64,000 nt of DNA, from contig JALSHE010000001.1 of NCBI GenBank assembly GCA_026982415.1, forward strand, positions 52,273 through 116,272, read 5' to 3'. The notes under the pieces were generated by a model. It saw only the letters and a program-made list of their open reading frames with translations. It was not told the origin of the DNA and did no database searches. The translations under genes and the position numbers were made by a program. Of the stretch, positions 28,963 through 37,954 are shown one piece after another; within the stretch, counting starts at the first letter, position 1; each line of letters opens with the position of its first letter. Origin of the DNA: Robiginitomaculum sp. Its GTDB lineage: Bacteria; Pseudomonadota; Alphaproteobacteria; Caulobacterales; Maricaulaceae.

Positions 28963-30057
28963 TTAGGTTTTCAGAATTACGTTAATCCGCCGCTTAATTT
29001 CGCCGCGTATCTCTCCGGTCGCTTTTTTATCTTCCAATTTTGTGATCCACTCTGGCAATCTGTCTTCCTCATCTATCAAGTCGCTATCAAAACGGGCAAG
29101 TATTTTTTGCGCGTCTTGTGGCAATATTTCCGGGAATTTATTGCCGTTTAATAATCCCCAGAGACCCACCCAAGTGCGCACGGTTGTCCATGGATTATAA
29201 CCGCCGCCGCCAAGCACGACGAGATGGGGTGTTTTCTGTTGCATATCCAAGACAGATTGCCAAAGCGCCCCATTGCTCAGGGCCATTTTTGAGAGCGGGT
29301 CGGCCTCCAAGGCATCGGCGCCGCAGGTGATAACGATGGCTTGAGGTTTTATGTTTTCGCAGGTCGGGCGAATCAAATTGTTATTAATATAGAGAAATTC
29401 ACTATCATTGAGGCCTTGGGGGACAGGCAAGTTGATGCATCCCGGCGCGTTGTTCTCCATTTTGCCAGAATAGGGCCAACGGTTTTCTTCGTGTACGGAT
29501 AGGGTGGTGACGCGTTTGTCATCCAAAAATGCAGCCTCAACGCCGTCGCCGTGGTGGGCATCTATGTCCACATATAATATGCGTTCTAACCCGGCGTCTA
29601 GCAATGTCAAAATCGCATAGACCGGGTCGTTGAAATAGCAAAACCCGTGGGCGCGATCTTTCAAACCGTGGTGGGTGCCGCCGGAGGGGTGGAAGGCGGT
29701 TTTGCCAGCTAGGGCTTGCTTGGCAGCTTGTATTGACCCGCCAATCGTTGTGGCGGCACGCGCAAAAACGCCCTTGAACAAGGGATTTTCCATAGTGCCA
29801 AAATTATATCTCTTGCGTACATCGACACTGACCGATCCGAGCGCGTCGGCGGACTTTAACGCTTCCACATAGTCCGCATCATGAAAACGGGTGAGGGTGC
29901 TTTGGTCGGCCGTTGGACTGATGATGAAATTACGACCGTCCAGCCAACCAAGAATGCGGCATATGTCAAGCACAGATTCTTGCCGTGCATAGGAGAGCGG
30001 GTGGTTATGGCCAAAAGCTGATCGCCGGTATATTTCCGAACCGATATATACGGCCAT
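28963..30057 (-). CDS. Histone-deacetylase family hydrolase (AcuC-like)
   Basis: 364-aa zinc-dependent deacylase of the arginase/HDAC fold. Visible ligands and active site: PSGGTHHGLKDRAHGFCYFND (the tandem His pair), YVDIDAHHGDG (zinc Asp and His), CGADALEADPLSKM (second zinc Asp) and LGGGGYNPWTTVRTW (transition-state loop Tyr). Bacterial homologues act on acetyl-CoA synthetase (AcuC) or polyamines. Convergent with the MAPEG gene; divergent from the DsrE-type gene. Confidence 0.93.
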   Translation of the reverse strand: MAVYIGSEIYRRSAFGHNHPLSYARQESVLDICRILGWLDGRNFIISPTADQSTLTRFHDADYVEALKSADALGSVSVDVRKRYNFGTMENPLFKGVFARAATTIGGSIQAAKQALAGKTAFHPSGGTHHGLKDRAHGFCYFNDPVYAILTLLDAGLERILYVDIDAHHGDGVEAAFLDDKRVTTLSVHEENRWPYSGKMENNAPGCINLPVPQGLNDSEFLYINNNLIRPTCENIKPQAIVITCGADALEADPLSKMALSNGALWQSVLDMQQKTPHLVVLGGGGYNPWTTVRTWVGLWGLLNGNKFPEILPQDAQKILARFDSDLIDEEDRLPEWITKLEDKKATGEIRGEIKRRINVILKT

Positions 30058-30206
30058 ATTTCATTCCTGATTTACTGTCACAGTAACGTGATAATTGAAC
30101 ATAGACAAACCATTATCAATGCTTTATATGCGTGATTACTAATGTAGCAAATGCTAATGCAAATATAAAATAATTAGGGGATAATCCTAACATAAAGGAG
30201 ATAACC

Positions 30207-30707
30207 ATGGCTGACGTGGATATTGGCAATGCCAAAAAAATGACAATAATCTGTACTAAAGGTACATTGGACTGGGCCTACCCGCCGTTTATTCTGGCTA
30301 CAACCGCCGCTGCTATGGATGTAGAGGTGACCATGTTTTTCACATTCTACGGGCTGGGTTTGTTGGATAAAAAATTAAACCTTGGCGTGACCACACTCGG
30401 TAATGCGTCCATGCGTATGCCCATGGGCGGTATGCAGATGGCTATGCCTAACATGATCAGCATGATACCGGGCGCAACTGCTGGTACGTCGATTATGATG
30501 AAAAACTTGATCAAGAAAAAAGGCGTTGCTTCTATTGAAGAATTGCGTGAAGCGGCGGTTCTGTCCGATATACGTATGATTGCTTGTCAAATGACGATTG
30601 ATCTGTTTGAGAAGAAAACTGAGAACATGATCGACGAAATTGAACTGGGCGGCGCGGCCACCTGGATGGAGAGCGCTTTAGCTTCCGATATTAATCTTTA
30701 TATGTAA
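30207..30707 (+). CDS. DsrE/DsrF-like family protein (DsrE2 type)
   Basis: 166 aa, beta-alpha domain of the DsrEFH superfamily, enlarged by a Met-rich loop (MRMPMGGMQMAMPNMISMIP). A conserved Cys lies in RMIACQMTIDLF, where DsrE2 proteins carry the sulfur-accepting Cys. A strong AAAGGAGATAACC ribosome site precedes the ATG. The TusA gene follows 24 bases later; such DsrE2-TusA pairs pass persulfide sulfur in sulfur metabolism. Likely cytoplasmic. No sulfur-oxidation (sox, dsr, hdr) genes are nearby. Confidence 0.88.
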   Translation: MADVDIGNAKKMTIICTKGTLDWAYPPFILATTAAAMDVEVTMFFTFYGLGLLDKKLNLGVTTLGNASMRMPMGGMQMAMPNMISMIPGATAGTSIMMKNLIKKKGVASIEELREAAVLSDIRMIACQMTIDLFEKKTENMIDEIELGGAATWMESALASDINLYM

Positions 30708-30731
30708 CCCAGACTAATTATAGGAGTTTCT

Positions 30732-30971
30732 ATGTCTGATATTACCCCCGATGTTGTCCTTGATACCAAAGGACTAAATTGCCCACTCCCAATCCTGAAA
30801 GCCAAGAAGGCGCTTAAAGGCATGGAAAATGGTCAAAACCTTGAACTAGCCTCTACCGATCCGGGTGCTGTTAAAGATTTTGAAGCGTTCTGTAAAGCCA
30901 CAGGAAACAAGCTGGTTTCTCATTGGATGGACGGCGATGTTTTCATGTTCATGATCGAGCGTGTGGTTTAA
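30732..30971 (+). CDS. tusA: TusA-type sulfur carrier
   Basis: 79 aa. The persulfide-carrying Cys17 lies in LDTKGLNCPLPILKAKKALK, the exact TusA/YeeD CPxP signature. TAGGAGTTTCT precedes the ATG. Acts in sulfur relay for tRNA thiolation or dissimilatory sulfur transfer. Partner of the DsrE2-type gene just upstream. A hairpin at 31016-31049 may end the unit. Confidence 0.93.
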   Translation: MSDITPDVVLDTKGLNCPLPILKAKKALKGMENGQNLELASTDPGAVKDFEAFCKATGNKLVSHWMDGDVFMFMIERVV

Positions 30972-31015
30972 TCCAGTGCATATTTGCAACTACAAAAAAC
31001 CAAATACCTAAATCC

Positions 31016-31049
31016 GCAAAGGCGGCCTTGCTTGCAGGGTCGCCTTTGC
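31016..31049 (+). terminator. GC-rich hairpin after tusA, possible terminator
   Basis: Arms GCAAAGGCG (31016-31024) and CGCCTTTGC (31041-31049) are perfectly complementary, and the inner CCTTGC/GCAGGG extends the stem. A T-run does not follow on the plus strand, so transcription stop is possible but not proven. Confidence 0.45.
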
Positions 31050-31103
31050 ACTAAACAATAATACAACACTCAATATATGTCACAACAAAGGGGAGACATT
31101 ACA

Positions 31104-32441
31104 ATGAACGGACAGATGAAAAAAATCACTTTGGGACTATTGCTTGCAAGCGGTACGTCCCTAATGGCCATGGACGCATTCGCGACCGAAGGTTATTTCA
31201 CACATGGTGCAGGCGCACGTAACAAAGCTATGGGCGGCGCAGGCGTTGCTGATGGCCGCGATGCGACGGCATTGATCGTAAACCCGGCCGGCATGGTCGG
31301 TAATGGGACGGAACTGGCTGTAGCCGTATCCTTATTTAGCCCGAAGCGTAAGTTCACGGGCGTCTTTGACGGGGCAGGCGCCCCTCTAGGCGTTGGGCCA
31401 TTTACACCCGTCGGAGAAGTGAAGTCTTCCGAAAACCTGTTTGGTATTCCTAACATTGCTTTTGTTAAGGCAATTGATGACACGTCGTCATGGGGTATTT
31501 CCATGGCAGCGAACGGCGGTATGAATACCGATTACAGAAATGTTCCTAATGGAACGTGCCAATTCTTGTTTGGGCAAACACCACCTCAAGTGCCGGCACC
31601 CAATGGTGTGTTTTGCGGCGGCGATACGGGGATTAATTTGAGCCAAGCATTGATTTCTGTTGGCTACGCCAAGCAAATGGGCAATTTCAAGATTGGACTT
31701 TCGCCAATTTTTGCTTTTCAAATGTTTGAAGCAAAAGGCCTAGCCGTATTTGGTGGTGCCACTTCAAACCCCGCTGCCTTGACTAATAATGGTTCAAGTC
31801 AATCTACTGGTTTTGGCGGTAAAATTGGTGTTGAATTTGCCTTAACCGAAAATATCCGTATTGGCGGTATGTATCAAACTAAAATTGATATGAGCGAATT
31901 TGACGAGTATGCAGGTTTGTTTGCCGATGGTGGGGATTTTGATATTCCGTCAAATTATCAAATTGGCATCTCAGCAGACGTTAGTCCCGATTTGACAATT
32001 AATGTTGATTATAAACGCATCAATTATTCTGATGCTGGCTCTGTTTCAAATCCGTCAAACGTCTTGTTGCCATTTGGCTCAGCGGGCGGCCCGGGATTTG
32101 GTTGGGACGATATTAACATTTTTAAAGTCGGTGTTGAATGGCGTGCCAACGATCAATGGTCATTGCGTGCCGGTTATGCGACTAACGACCAGCCAATAAG
32201 TGGTTCTGACATCACTTTGAATATATTGGCACCTGGCGTCGTTACATCTCATATAACGGCTGGCGGCGAATTTAAATTCAATGACCGTCATTCCTTCGAA
32301 CTGGCGCTTATGTATGCACCTAATACAGCAATTACCGGTAATGAAGTTACGCCGCTTGGGCCTAATCCGTTCCACTCGCTAACGGCTGAAATGAAACAGT
32401 ACGAAGCTACATTTGGCTGGAAAATGAAATTCGGCAAATAG
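31104..32441 (+). CDS. FadL/OmpP1/TodX-type outer-membrane transport porin
   Basis: Long-chain fatty-acid or hydrocarbon channel of the outer membrane. The ATG at 31104 follows GGGGAGACATTA; an in-frame ATG 27 bases earlier is less well placed. 445 aa with a signal peptide (MNGQMKKITLGLLLASGTSLMAMDAFA) and the FadL-type start of the mature part, TEGYFTHGAGARNKAMGGAG followed by VADGRDATALIVNPAGM, the hatch region. Alternating beta strands follow, ending in FGWKMKFGK with a terminal barrel strand. Substrate not determinable. Followed by a terminator. Confidence 0.9.
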   Translation: MNGQMKKITLGLLLASGTSLMAMDAFATEGYFTHGAGARNKAMGGAGVADGRDATALIVNPAGMVGNGTELAVAVSLFSPKRKFTGVFDGAGAPLGVGPFTPVGEVKSSENLFGIPNIAFVKAIDDTSSWGISMAANGGMNTDYRNVPNGTCQFLFGQTPPQVPAPNGVFCGGDTGINLSQALISVGYAKQMGNFKIGLSPIFAFQMFEAKGLAVFGGATSNPAALTNNGSSQSTGFGGKIGVEFALTENIRIGGMYQTKIDMSEFDEYAGLFADGGDFDIPSNYQIGISADVSPDLTINVDYKRINYSDAGSVSNPSNVLLPFGSAGGPGFGWDDINIFKVGVEWRANDQWSLRAGYATNDQPISGSDITLNILAPGVVTSHITAGGEFKFNDRHSFELALMYAPNTAITGNEVTPLGPNPFHSLTAEMKQYEATFGWKMKFGK

Positions 32442-32466
32442 CTTCACGCACTGCCTCTAATTTATT

Positions 32467-32497
32467 ACCCGCCGGAGTTTCTTCGGCGGGTTATTTT
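32467..32497 (+). terminator. Rho-independent terminator after the FadL-type gene
   Basis: Stem CCCGCCG (32468-32474) and CGGCGGG (32484-32490) with a 9-base loop, followed by TTATTTTATATTTTTATG. Ideal plus-strand terminator, 26 bases after the stop codon. Confidence 0.88.
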
Positions 32498-32608
32498 ATA
32501 TTTTTATGTCGTCTACACTTGATGTTTTATACGTAAACGCCTAACTGCCTCGACCAATTTTGTTTTAACACTCTGCCATCTAAGGGCATAAATCCTTAAG
32601 AGACCATC

Positions 32609-34096
32609 ATGGCTTTATTTACGACCAGACGTTCACGTCGCTTTCGTTTACGCGGCACACGCAACCTGCGCAGCATGGGCTATTTTCTTCGAGAAAAACG
32701 CTGGCTGATATTCGCATTTGTTGTCGGGATTTTACTTCACTTAGCCCCAGTTCCAGACGGCCTGACGTATGCGGGAAAAACCGTATTGGTGATTTCCGTG
32801 GTCGCGGTAATTTTGTTTGTGACCGAGCCTGTACCGCTTCCCGCCGTGGCTTTCATGATTGTCATAGCTCAGATATTGATGCTAAAAGGCGTCGATTCCA
32901 AGCAAGTCGCTCAATCCCTGATGAGCGATTCCGTCTTGTTCATTATGGGATCATTGATGCTGGCAGTGGCTATTGTTAAACAGAAACTAGACAAGCGATT
33001 AGCCTACTTAATCGTGCGTATGACAGGGACGAGAACCCTAAACGTAGCCGTAGGCATAGCGCTGGTCTCCGGCCTTATGGCCTCGGTGATCGGTGAGCAT
33101 ACTGTGGCGGCCATGATGTTGCCTGTCGCAATTATCTTAATTACATTAACGTCTGACGATCCCAAGAAAGTACGCGGGCTTGCCGCCGTACTCTTGTTTT
33201 CCATTGCCTACGGTTGCTCTATTGCGGGCATTGGAACCCCGTCTGGCGGCGCCCGAAACGCCATTATGATTGGCTATTGGAAAGAGTTTTTCTACAATGG
33301 CGACGAGGCGACCAAACAATATTTAGTCAGCTATGTGGATTGGATAAAAGTTTGCTATCCGGTGTTTTTGGCGCAATTGCCGTTCGTTATCGGTATTTTG
33401 TTTTTCACCTTTAAGCCAGAACACAAACACTTAACCCGCGCCGTGGTAAAATTACGCACGATTGTGGAAAAAGAAGGCGCGATGAAATCCAGTGACTGGA
33501 TTGCCATTATGGTGTTTTTCGCCACGCTTTTGGGCTGGATATTCTTCTCAAGCGAAATCGGTCTGGGGACAATCGCACTTCTTGGTGCTGTCACCTATAT
33601 GGTGCTTGGGCTTGTGCGTTGGGAAGATTTGAACACTGGGGTTAACTGGGGCGTGGTTTGGCTGTATGCGGCTGCGATCTCTCTAGGTATCCAGATGAAA
33701 GACACAGGGGCGGCGCTTTGGGTTGCGGATAATTTTATTAGCCACCTTCCGGGCGGTATGGATAGCGGTATTGGCCTCTATGCGTCCGTGTCGGTTCTCA
33801 CGACCCTTGTGACTAATACCATGTCGAACGGAGCCGCAGTGGCGGTTCTTGGCCCAATCTCACTCAATATGGCGACAACCGCCGGGGAAAGCCCGCTTAT
33901 CCTTGGCTATATCACGGCTATTTCGTCGGCATTTGCCTATCTTACGGTCATCGGCACCCCCGCCTGTACAATTGTTTATGCGTCGGGATATTTAAAAACC
34001 ACAGACTTCTTGAAAGTTGGGTGGAAAATGGTGATTATGTCTACAATCATCTTGCTGGCCTTTGCGATGTTCTACTGGCCTGCTATAGGATTATAG
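32609..34096 (+). CDS. SLC13/DASS family anion permease
   Basis: 495 aa with about 12 hydrophobic helices. N-terminal Arg-rich cytoplasmic tail (TRRSRRFRLRGTRNLRSMG) precedes the first helix. Family marks: FVTEPVPLPAVAFM, the first SNT-like hairpin replaced by SVIGEHTVAAMMLPVA, IGTPSGGARNAIM, and the second TNTMSNGAAVAVLGPI with VIGTPACTIVYASG. Members take up dicarboxylates, sulfate or citrate with Na+. The 17-base gap to the universal stress gene suggests an operon. Confidence 0.9.
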   Translation: MALFTTRRSRRFRLRGTRNLRSMGYFLREKRWLIFAFVVGILLHLAPVPDGLTYAGKTVLVISVVAVILFVTEPVPLPAVAFMIVIAQILMLKGVDSKQVAQSLMSDSVLFIMGSLMLAVAIVKQKLDKRLAYLIVRMTGTRTLNVAVGIALVSGLMASVIGEHTVAAMMLPVAIILITLTSDDPKKVRGLAAVLLFSIAYGCSIAGIGTPSGGARNAIMIGYWKEFFYNGDEATKQYLVSYVDWIKVCYPVFLAQLPFVIGILFFTFKPEHKHLTRAVVKLRTIVEKEGAMKSSDWIAIMVFFATLLGWIFFSSEIGLGTIALLGAVTYMVLGLVRWEDLNTGVNWGVVWLYAAAISLGIQMKDTGAALWVADNFISHLPGGMDSGIGLYASVSVLTTLVTNTMSNGAAVAVLGPISLNMATTAGESPLILGYITAISSAFAYLTVIGTPACTIVYASGYLKTTDFLKVGWKMVIMSTIILLAFAMFYWPAIGL

Positions 34097-34113
34097 AGCT
34101 AAAGGAGTTTGCC

Positions 34114-35079
34114 ATGCGCGAGGCATTATTTACTGACGACCCAGATGCGGTTCTTGAAGAAGGGCCGGATCGCTTTAACATTCTAATCTGTATTGACGGA
34201 TCCGAAGAATCCAAGCGCGGCTTGAAATATGCCGTTAAAATAGGGCAGGGCAATGACGCCGACATCACGCTACTCTATGTGCGTCCCCTTGATAAAGGCA
34301 TGAAGTCTGGCGTTGGCCTGGCACGGCAAAACATGGTCGAATGGGGGATTGAACTGCCCGGTATGCGCGCCCTTAAAATAGCCCGTGACCAGTTGATTGA
34401 ACTTGGCTTTCTAGGTGGCGACTGGAAAGAAGAAGACACGCGCAAGCGCGCTTACGGTGACCCTGTCGGCGATACAATGAAAACCTATACCGATAAAAAT
34501 GGTACACATATTGCCCTAAAATTGATGATGGCGCCCAATACGGCGGCAGGTATTTTGGACGAATGTGAACTGAATTATTATGATTTGACTATTCTTGCCA
34601 TGCATGGTCGCGGCGCAAAAAATGTGCGCGGCAAAATTAAATGGAGTACCACCCGCACCGTAGTTACCGAACATCACGGCACGGTATTATTGGCGCGCGA
34701 AATCGAAGAAAACCATGGACATCTCATCTGCGTCAACGATGAAAAATCCATCGAAGCCGCCCGCCAAGACGCTATCCTGGCCTCGCGTTGCCAATGCCCG
34801 GTATCACTTTTATCGGTTGCCGAGACAGAAGAACAACTTCCCGAGGCCGAAGAGGCCATAGCCAAAGCCCGTGCTGCCATAGAAGGTGCAGGCGTTGAGG
34901 TGGTGGATGCCTGGACAGAAGTCGGTAACCCCGAAGAAGTCATCATTGAACGCGGCAAAGACTTTTCAGTCATCGTAATGGCCGACAGTTCCGTAAAAGG
35001 CTTCCGCAGGTTTTTCCAATCCAGTGTCGCATATTATGTACTACAACACGCATTTAACTCGGTAATGATTATTCGTTAA
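34114..35079 (+). CDS. Universal stress protein with two USP domains
   Basis: The ATG at 34114 follows AAAGGAGTTT; the longer frame from 34021 lies inside the permease gene. 321 aa. Domain 1 (NILICIDGSEESKRGLKYAVKIG onward) has a 70-residue insertion before the TILAMHGRGAKNVRGKIKWS nucleotide-type loop. Domain 2 is degenerate in the first strand (GHLICVNDEKSIEAARQDAI) but ends in VIVMADSSVKGFRRFFQSSV, the USP nucleotide-binding loop. Coupling of a USP to a transporter recalls the TeaD-TeaABC case, where the USP controls transport; here this is an inference from order. Confidence 0.9.
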   Translation: MREALFTDDPDAVLEEGPDRFNILICIDGSEESKRGLKYAVKIGQGNDADITLLYVRPLDKGMKSGVGLARQNMVEWGIELPGMRALKIARDQLIELGFLGGDWKEEDTRKRAYGDPVGDTMKTYTDKNGTHIALKLMMAPNTAAGILDECELNYYDLTILAMHGRGAKNVRGKIKWSTTRTVVTEHHGTVLLAREIEENHGHLICVNDEKSIEAARQDAILASRCQCPVSLLSVAETEEQLPEAEEAIAKARAAIEGAGVEVVDAWTEVGNPEEVIIERGKDFSVIVMADSSVKGFRRFFQSSVAYYVLQHAFNSVMIIR

Positions 35080-35099
35080 ATACTGTAATTGAAAATAAA

Positions 35100-35189
35100 T
35101 GGCGGAGAGGGAGGGATTCGAACCCCCGGTACGCTTCCACGCACGCCGGTTTTCAAGACCGGTGCATTCAACCACTCTGCCACCTCTCC
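35100..35189 (-). tRNA. tRNA-Ser(UGA)
   Basis: 90 nt with encoded CCA. The minus-strand sequence starts GGAGAGGTGGCAGAGTGG and ends CCCTCTCCGCCA; acceptor stem GGAGAGG/CCTCTCC with discriminator G. The anticodon loop is CTTGAAA, anticodon TGA. A long variable arm and the GGTTCGAATCC T-arm confirm a serine tRNA. It is on the strand opposite its flanking genes. Confidence 0.97.
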
Positions 35190-35530
35190 GCAGAAATACA
35201 ATGTTGTGATTGTGCAAGGCGGGTTAGCAAGGCTCACGCCCTTACGCAAGCCCATTGATACAGTTTTTACAAACTATTTCATAAGGAAAGGAGCCGTGAG
35301 GGTAGGGGGCAAGTTTGCCCCGTTCATGGCGTTAACGATTGGCAAACCCTCTTTGCCAAGATGGGGTTAAGCTAGAAAATCAAACACTTTTTAAGCGTAA
35401 CTTATAACGCGGATTTAAAGTTACTGAATTATGTTCACACTTAATCGAGGAAGAACGGGTGCCAAAGCCCGCGTTTTTTTAATTCAGGCCAATGGAAATT
35501 CTCTTGGTCTATTTGATAAGTGGGAAGACA
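35190..35530. other. 341-base intergenic region without a recognisable gene
   Basis: Between tRNA-Ser and the RlpA gene. I see short complementary stretches (GGGGCAAGTTTGCCCC at 35310-35325, GGCAAACC/TTTGCC around 35342-35360) and, at 35456-35480, a weak CGGG/CCCG stem followed by GTTTTTTT. It could hold a small RNA or the promoter and leader of rlpA, but no known RNA family is matched. Confidence 0.3.
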
Positions 35531-36679
35531 ATGACGGATTTGAAATTAAACAGATTGGTAAAACTGGGCGCTACAGTAATAATCGGCCTGACCACATTTG
35601 GGTTAGGTGCCTGTAGTACAACTTCCGGCACAATGATGGCACAGGGTGCGCCGATTACCTATAAAATTGACCAAGGTATTCACCAGCAAGCCACGCTAAC
35701 GACGCCATATGCAAGTGCATCACCTAAAGCAATGATGCCGCGCGCAGTGACACCGGCGCCTGTGCGACCTCTTGAAAGCCCTGTAAGCCAAGCCCTACCA
35801 ATGCTGCCTAATTATTCTGCGCCAAAATTTGATATGAGAAGTGTCGATGCGGAATTATATGCCCACCAGAGGGTTGGCAAACCTTACACCATTTTCGGAA
35901 AACGTTATACGCCCAAGCACCAGCCTCACTATGACAAAGTCGGTACTGCATCATGGTACGGGCCAAAGTTTCACGGCAAATTGACTGCTAATGGCGAAAC
36001 CTATGATATGGACGGCATCACCGCCGCCCATAAAACACTGCCGCTAAATTCTATGGTCATGGTCACGAATGTGGAGACCGGAAAATCCATGAAAGTCCGT
36101 GTTAATGATCGCGGCCCCTTTGTTGGCGACCGGATAATTGATCTAAGTCGTGCTGTTGCAAACCAACTTGGTTTGTTCGAATCGGGTCTCGGGCAGGTGC
36201 GGGTTCAATACGCCGGGCCAGCCGATCCAAATGCGACGGATAGCAAACCTGTTAGATTGCCTAAATCCGTTAATAGCCCACGGTTAAAACCAGCACCAAC
36301 TCCAGAAATTGTTGCGGATCTACCAAAATACCGCCCTTTACGTGACTTGGGTACAAAGCGCGGTTTGGGTGCAAAACCAGCACCAGTTGCCTTGCCACTG
36401 GTACAACAACCACAAACTCAAACACAGCCGCATTTTCAAGCGCCACCACAAGCGAATTTGCCTAAGCCGCAAGCGCTGATACCTCAACCAACACAGCCGC
36501 ACTCACTGCCCCAAAATGCTGAAAATCCAGCACGACCAACCGGAAATATTGAAGATGGGCCGATAACATTGACCATCAAAGGCCCAATACATATGGCTTC
36601 TGATAAAAATGACGGTACATATGCCAAAGCCAAATTTATCCCTGCTGTTAATTATACAAGCATTGCAGCAGGCAAGTAA
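35531..36679 (+). CDS. rlpA: RlpA-type septal ring lytic transglycosylase lipoprotein
   Basis: The ATG at 35531 follows GGGAAGACA and gives 382 aa with a lipoprotein signal, lipobox LGAC (Cys28). An upstream frame from 35492 would start in front of this signal. The double-psi beta-barrel domain is VGTASWYGPKFHGKLTANGE, then THKTLPLNS-like AHKTLPLNSMVMVTNVETGK and VRVNDRGPFVGDRIIDLS (catalytic Asp in NDRGP). The C-terminal 170 residues are Pro/Gln-rich (QTQTQPHFQAPPQANLPKPQ) and lack a SPOR domain. Acts on peptidoglycan without stem peptides, probably at septum or envelope. Confidence 0.9.
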   Translation: MTDLKLNRLVKLGATVIIGLTTFGLGACSTTSGTMMAQGAPITYKIDQGIHQQATLTTPYASASPKAMMPRAVTPAPVRPLESPVSQALPMLPNYSAPKFDMRSVDAELYAHQRVGKPYTIFGKRYTPKHQPHYDKVGTASWYGPKFHGKLTANGETYDMDGITAAHKTLPLNSMVMVTNVETGKSMKVRVNDRGPFVGDRIIDLSRAVANQLGLFESGLGQVRVQYAGPADPNATDSKPVRLPKSVNSPRLKPAPTPEIVADLPKYRPLRDLGTKRGLGAKPAPVALPLVQQPQTQTQPHFQAPPQANLPKPQALIPQPTQPHSLPQNAENPARPTGNIEDGPITLTIKGPIHMASDKNDGTYAKAKFIPAVNYTSIAAGK

Positions 36680-36735
36680 TCCAGAAGTGGCTTATTAATA
36701 ATCTATCTGGACGAATCTATCTGACTATGAGAGTT

Positions 36736-36765
36736 AAGGCGTACTTTTAGTGCGCCTTTCTTTTT
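36736..36765 (+). terminator. Rho-independent terminator after rlpA
   Basis: Stem AAGGCG (36736-36741) and CGCCTT (36753-36758) extended by inner TACT/AGTG bases, followed by TCTTTTT. Plus-strand orientation, 57 bases after the rlpA stop. Confidence 0.8.
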
Positions 36766-36791
36766 GGACTAAACACAGCTATGGATAGAGA

Positions 36792-37952
36792 ATGATAAAA
36801 TACTTTTTTTATATAATGTTTTTGGCACTGCAGGTAAGTGTCGCGCCAATTGCATACGGTCAAACGGGTAGTGAGTTTCAAACCCCTGCTACCCATCTGA
36901 TTATTCTCGACTATGAAAGCGGTGAAGTCTTGTTTGAGAAAAATGCCCGCGAACCTATGTTCCCGGCCTCTATGACCAAAATCATGACAGCGACGATTGT
37001 ATTTGACCGGATTAAGTCCGGCGCGCTCTCTTTAGATGATGAATTAACCGTCAGTGTAGATGCCTGGACACGCGGTGGCACAAAGTCCGGCTCCTCAACC
37101 ATGTTCCTCAAGCCTAATTCCATGGTGAAAGTCCGGGATTTACTGCGCGGTGTGATCGTGCAGTCCGGCAATGATGCTTGTATTGTTCTGGCGCAGGGCA
37201 TTGCGGGAAGCGAGGCCGCATTTGCCGACCTTATGAACGCCAAGGCCAAAGAGCTTGGACTTGACAGCGCACATTTCGTCAACTCGACAGGCTGGCCGGA
37301 TCCTGAGCATAAAATCAGTGCTTATGATTTGGTCCGGCTCGCAAAGCATACCATAGAAGCTTATCCCGAAATGTATAAATTATACGGAGAAAAACAATTT
37401 ACTTGGAACGGCATCACCCAGCCAAACCGCAACCCGCTCTTTGGTTCTGGTATAGCGGGCGTTGACGGGCTGAAAACCGGACATACCAAAGTTTCAAAAT
37501 TTGGTTTTGTCGGCTCTGGCATACAAAATGGTCAGCGCAGAATATTTGTGATTAACGGGCTAGAGACCAATTCTGCGCGCCGTTCAGAATCGCGCCGTAT
37601 CATGCGTAGCGCCTTTCGCGAGTTTAAAACGTATTCATTATTTCAGGCAGGAGAAAAAGCTGGTTCCGCACCAGTCTTTATGGGGAAAAGCGAAACGGTT
37701 AGCTTGGTCGCCAGCGACGATATTGTTGTTGGTTTACACAAGCCTTTACGAGCCAATATGAAAGTCCAAATCAAATACAAAAGCCCCATTCCAGCACCAA
37801 TTTCAAAAGATTCCCACATTGCTGATATGATTGTTACGGCTCCCGGACATCCGGACAAAACTGTGGCCTTGCTTGCGGGAGAGGATGTTGCGCGCAAATC
37901 TATATTCGGACGCATGACGGCATCATTGCTCCGAAAAATACGTGGAGAATAG
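36792..37952 (+). CDS. dacC: D-alanyl-D-alanine carboxypeptidase (serine-type)
   Basis: Low-molecular-weight PBP5/6-type enzyme that removes the terminal D-Ala from peptidoglycan pentapeptides. 386 aa. Signal peptide ends at AYG-QT near residue 23. The three penicillin-binding motifs are S60-M-T-K63, S125-G-N127 and K228-T-G230. A C-terminal beta domain (KAGSAPVFMGKSETVSL-like) and an amphipathic tail (MTASLLRKIRGE) for membrane attachment follow. First gene of the dacC-tmk-holB-tatD-MBL series; the stop is 2 bases before tmk. Confidence 0.95.
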   Translation: MIKYFFYIMFLALQVSVAPIAYGQTGSEFQTPATHLIILDYESGEVLFEKNAREPMFPASMTKIMTATIVFDRIKSGALSLDDELTVSVDAWTRGGTKSGSSTMFLKPNSMVKVRDLLRGVIVQSGNDACIVLAQGIAGSEAAFADLMNAKAKELGLDSAHFVNSTGWPDPEHKISAYDLVRLAKHTIEAYPEMYKLYGEKQFTWNGITQPNRNPLFGSGIAGVDGLKTGHTKVSKFGFVGSGIQNGQRRIFVINGLETNSARRSESRRIMRSAFREFKTYSLFQAGEKAGSAPVFMGKSETVSLVASDDIVVGLHKPLRANMKVQIKYKSPIPAPISKDSHIADMIVTAPGHPDKTVALLAGEDVARKSIFGRMTASLLRKIRGE

Positions 37953-37954
37953 AT

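Noticed and set aside
35089..35370. Plus-strand open frame with GGIRTPGTLPRTPVFKTGAF
   Set aside because: It is the antisense reading of tRNA-Ser(UGA), a well-known spurious protein.
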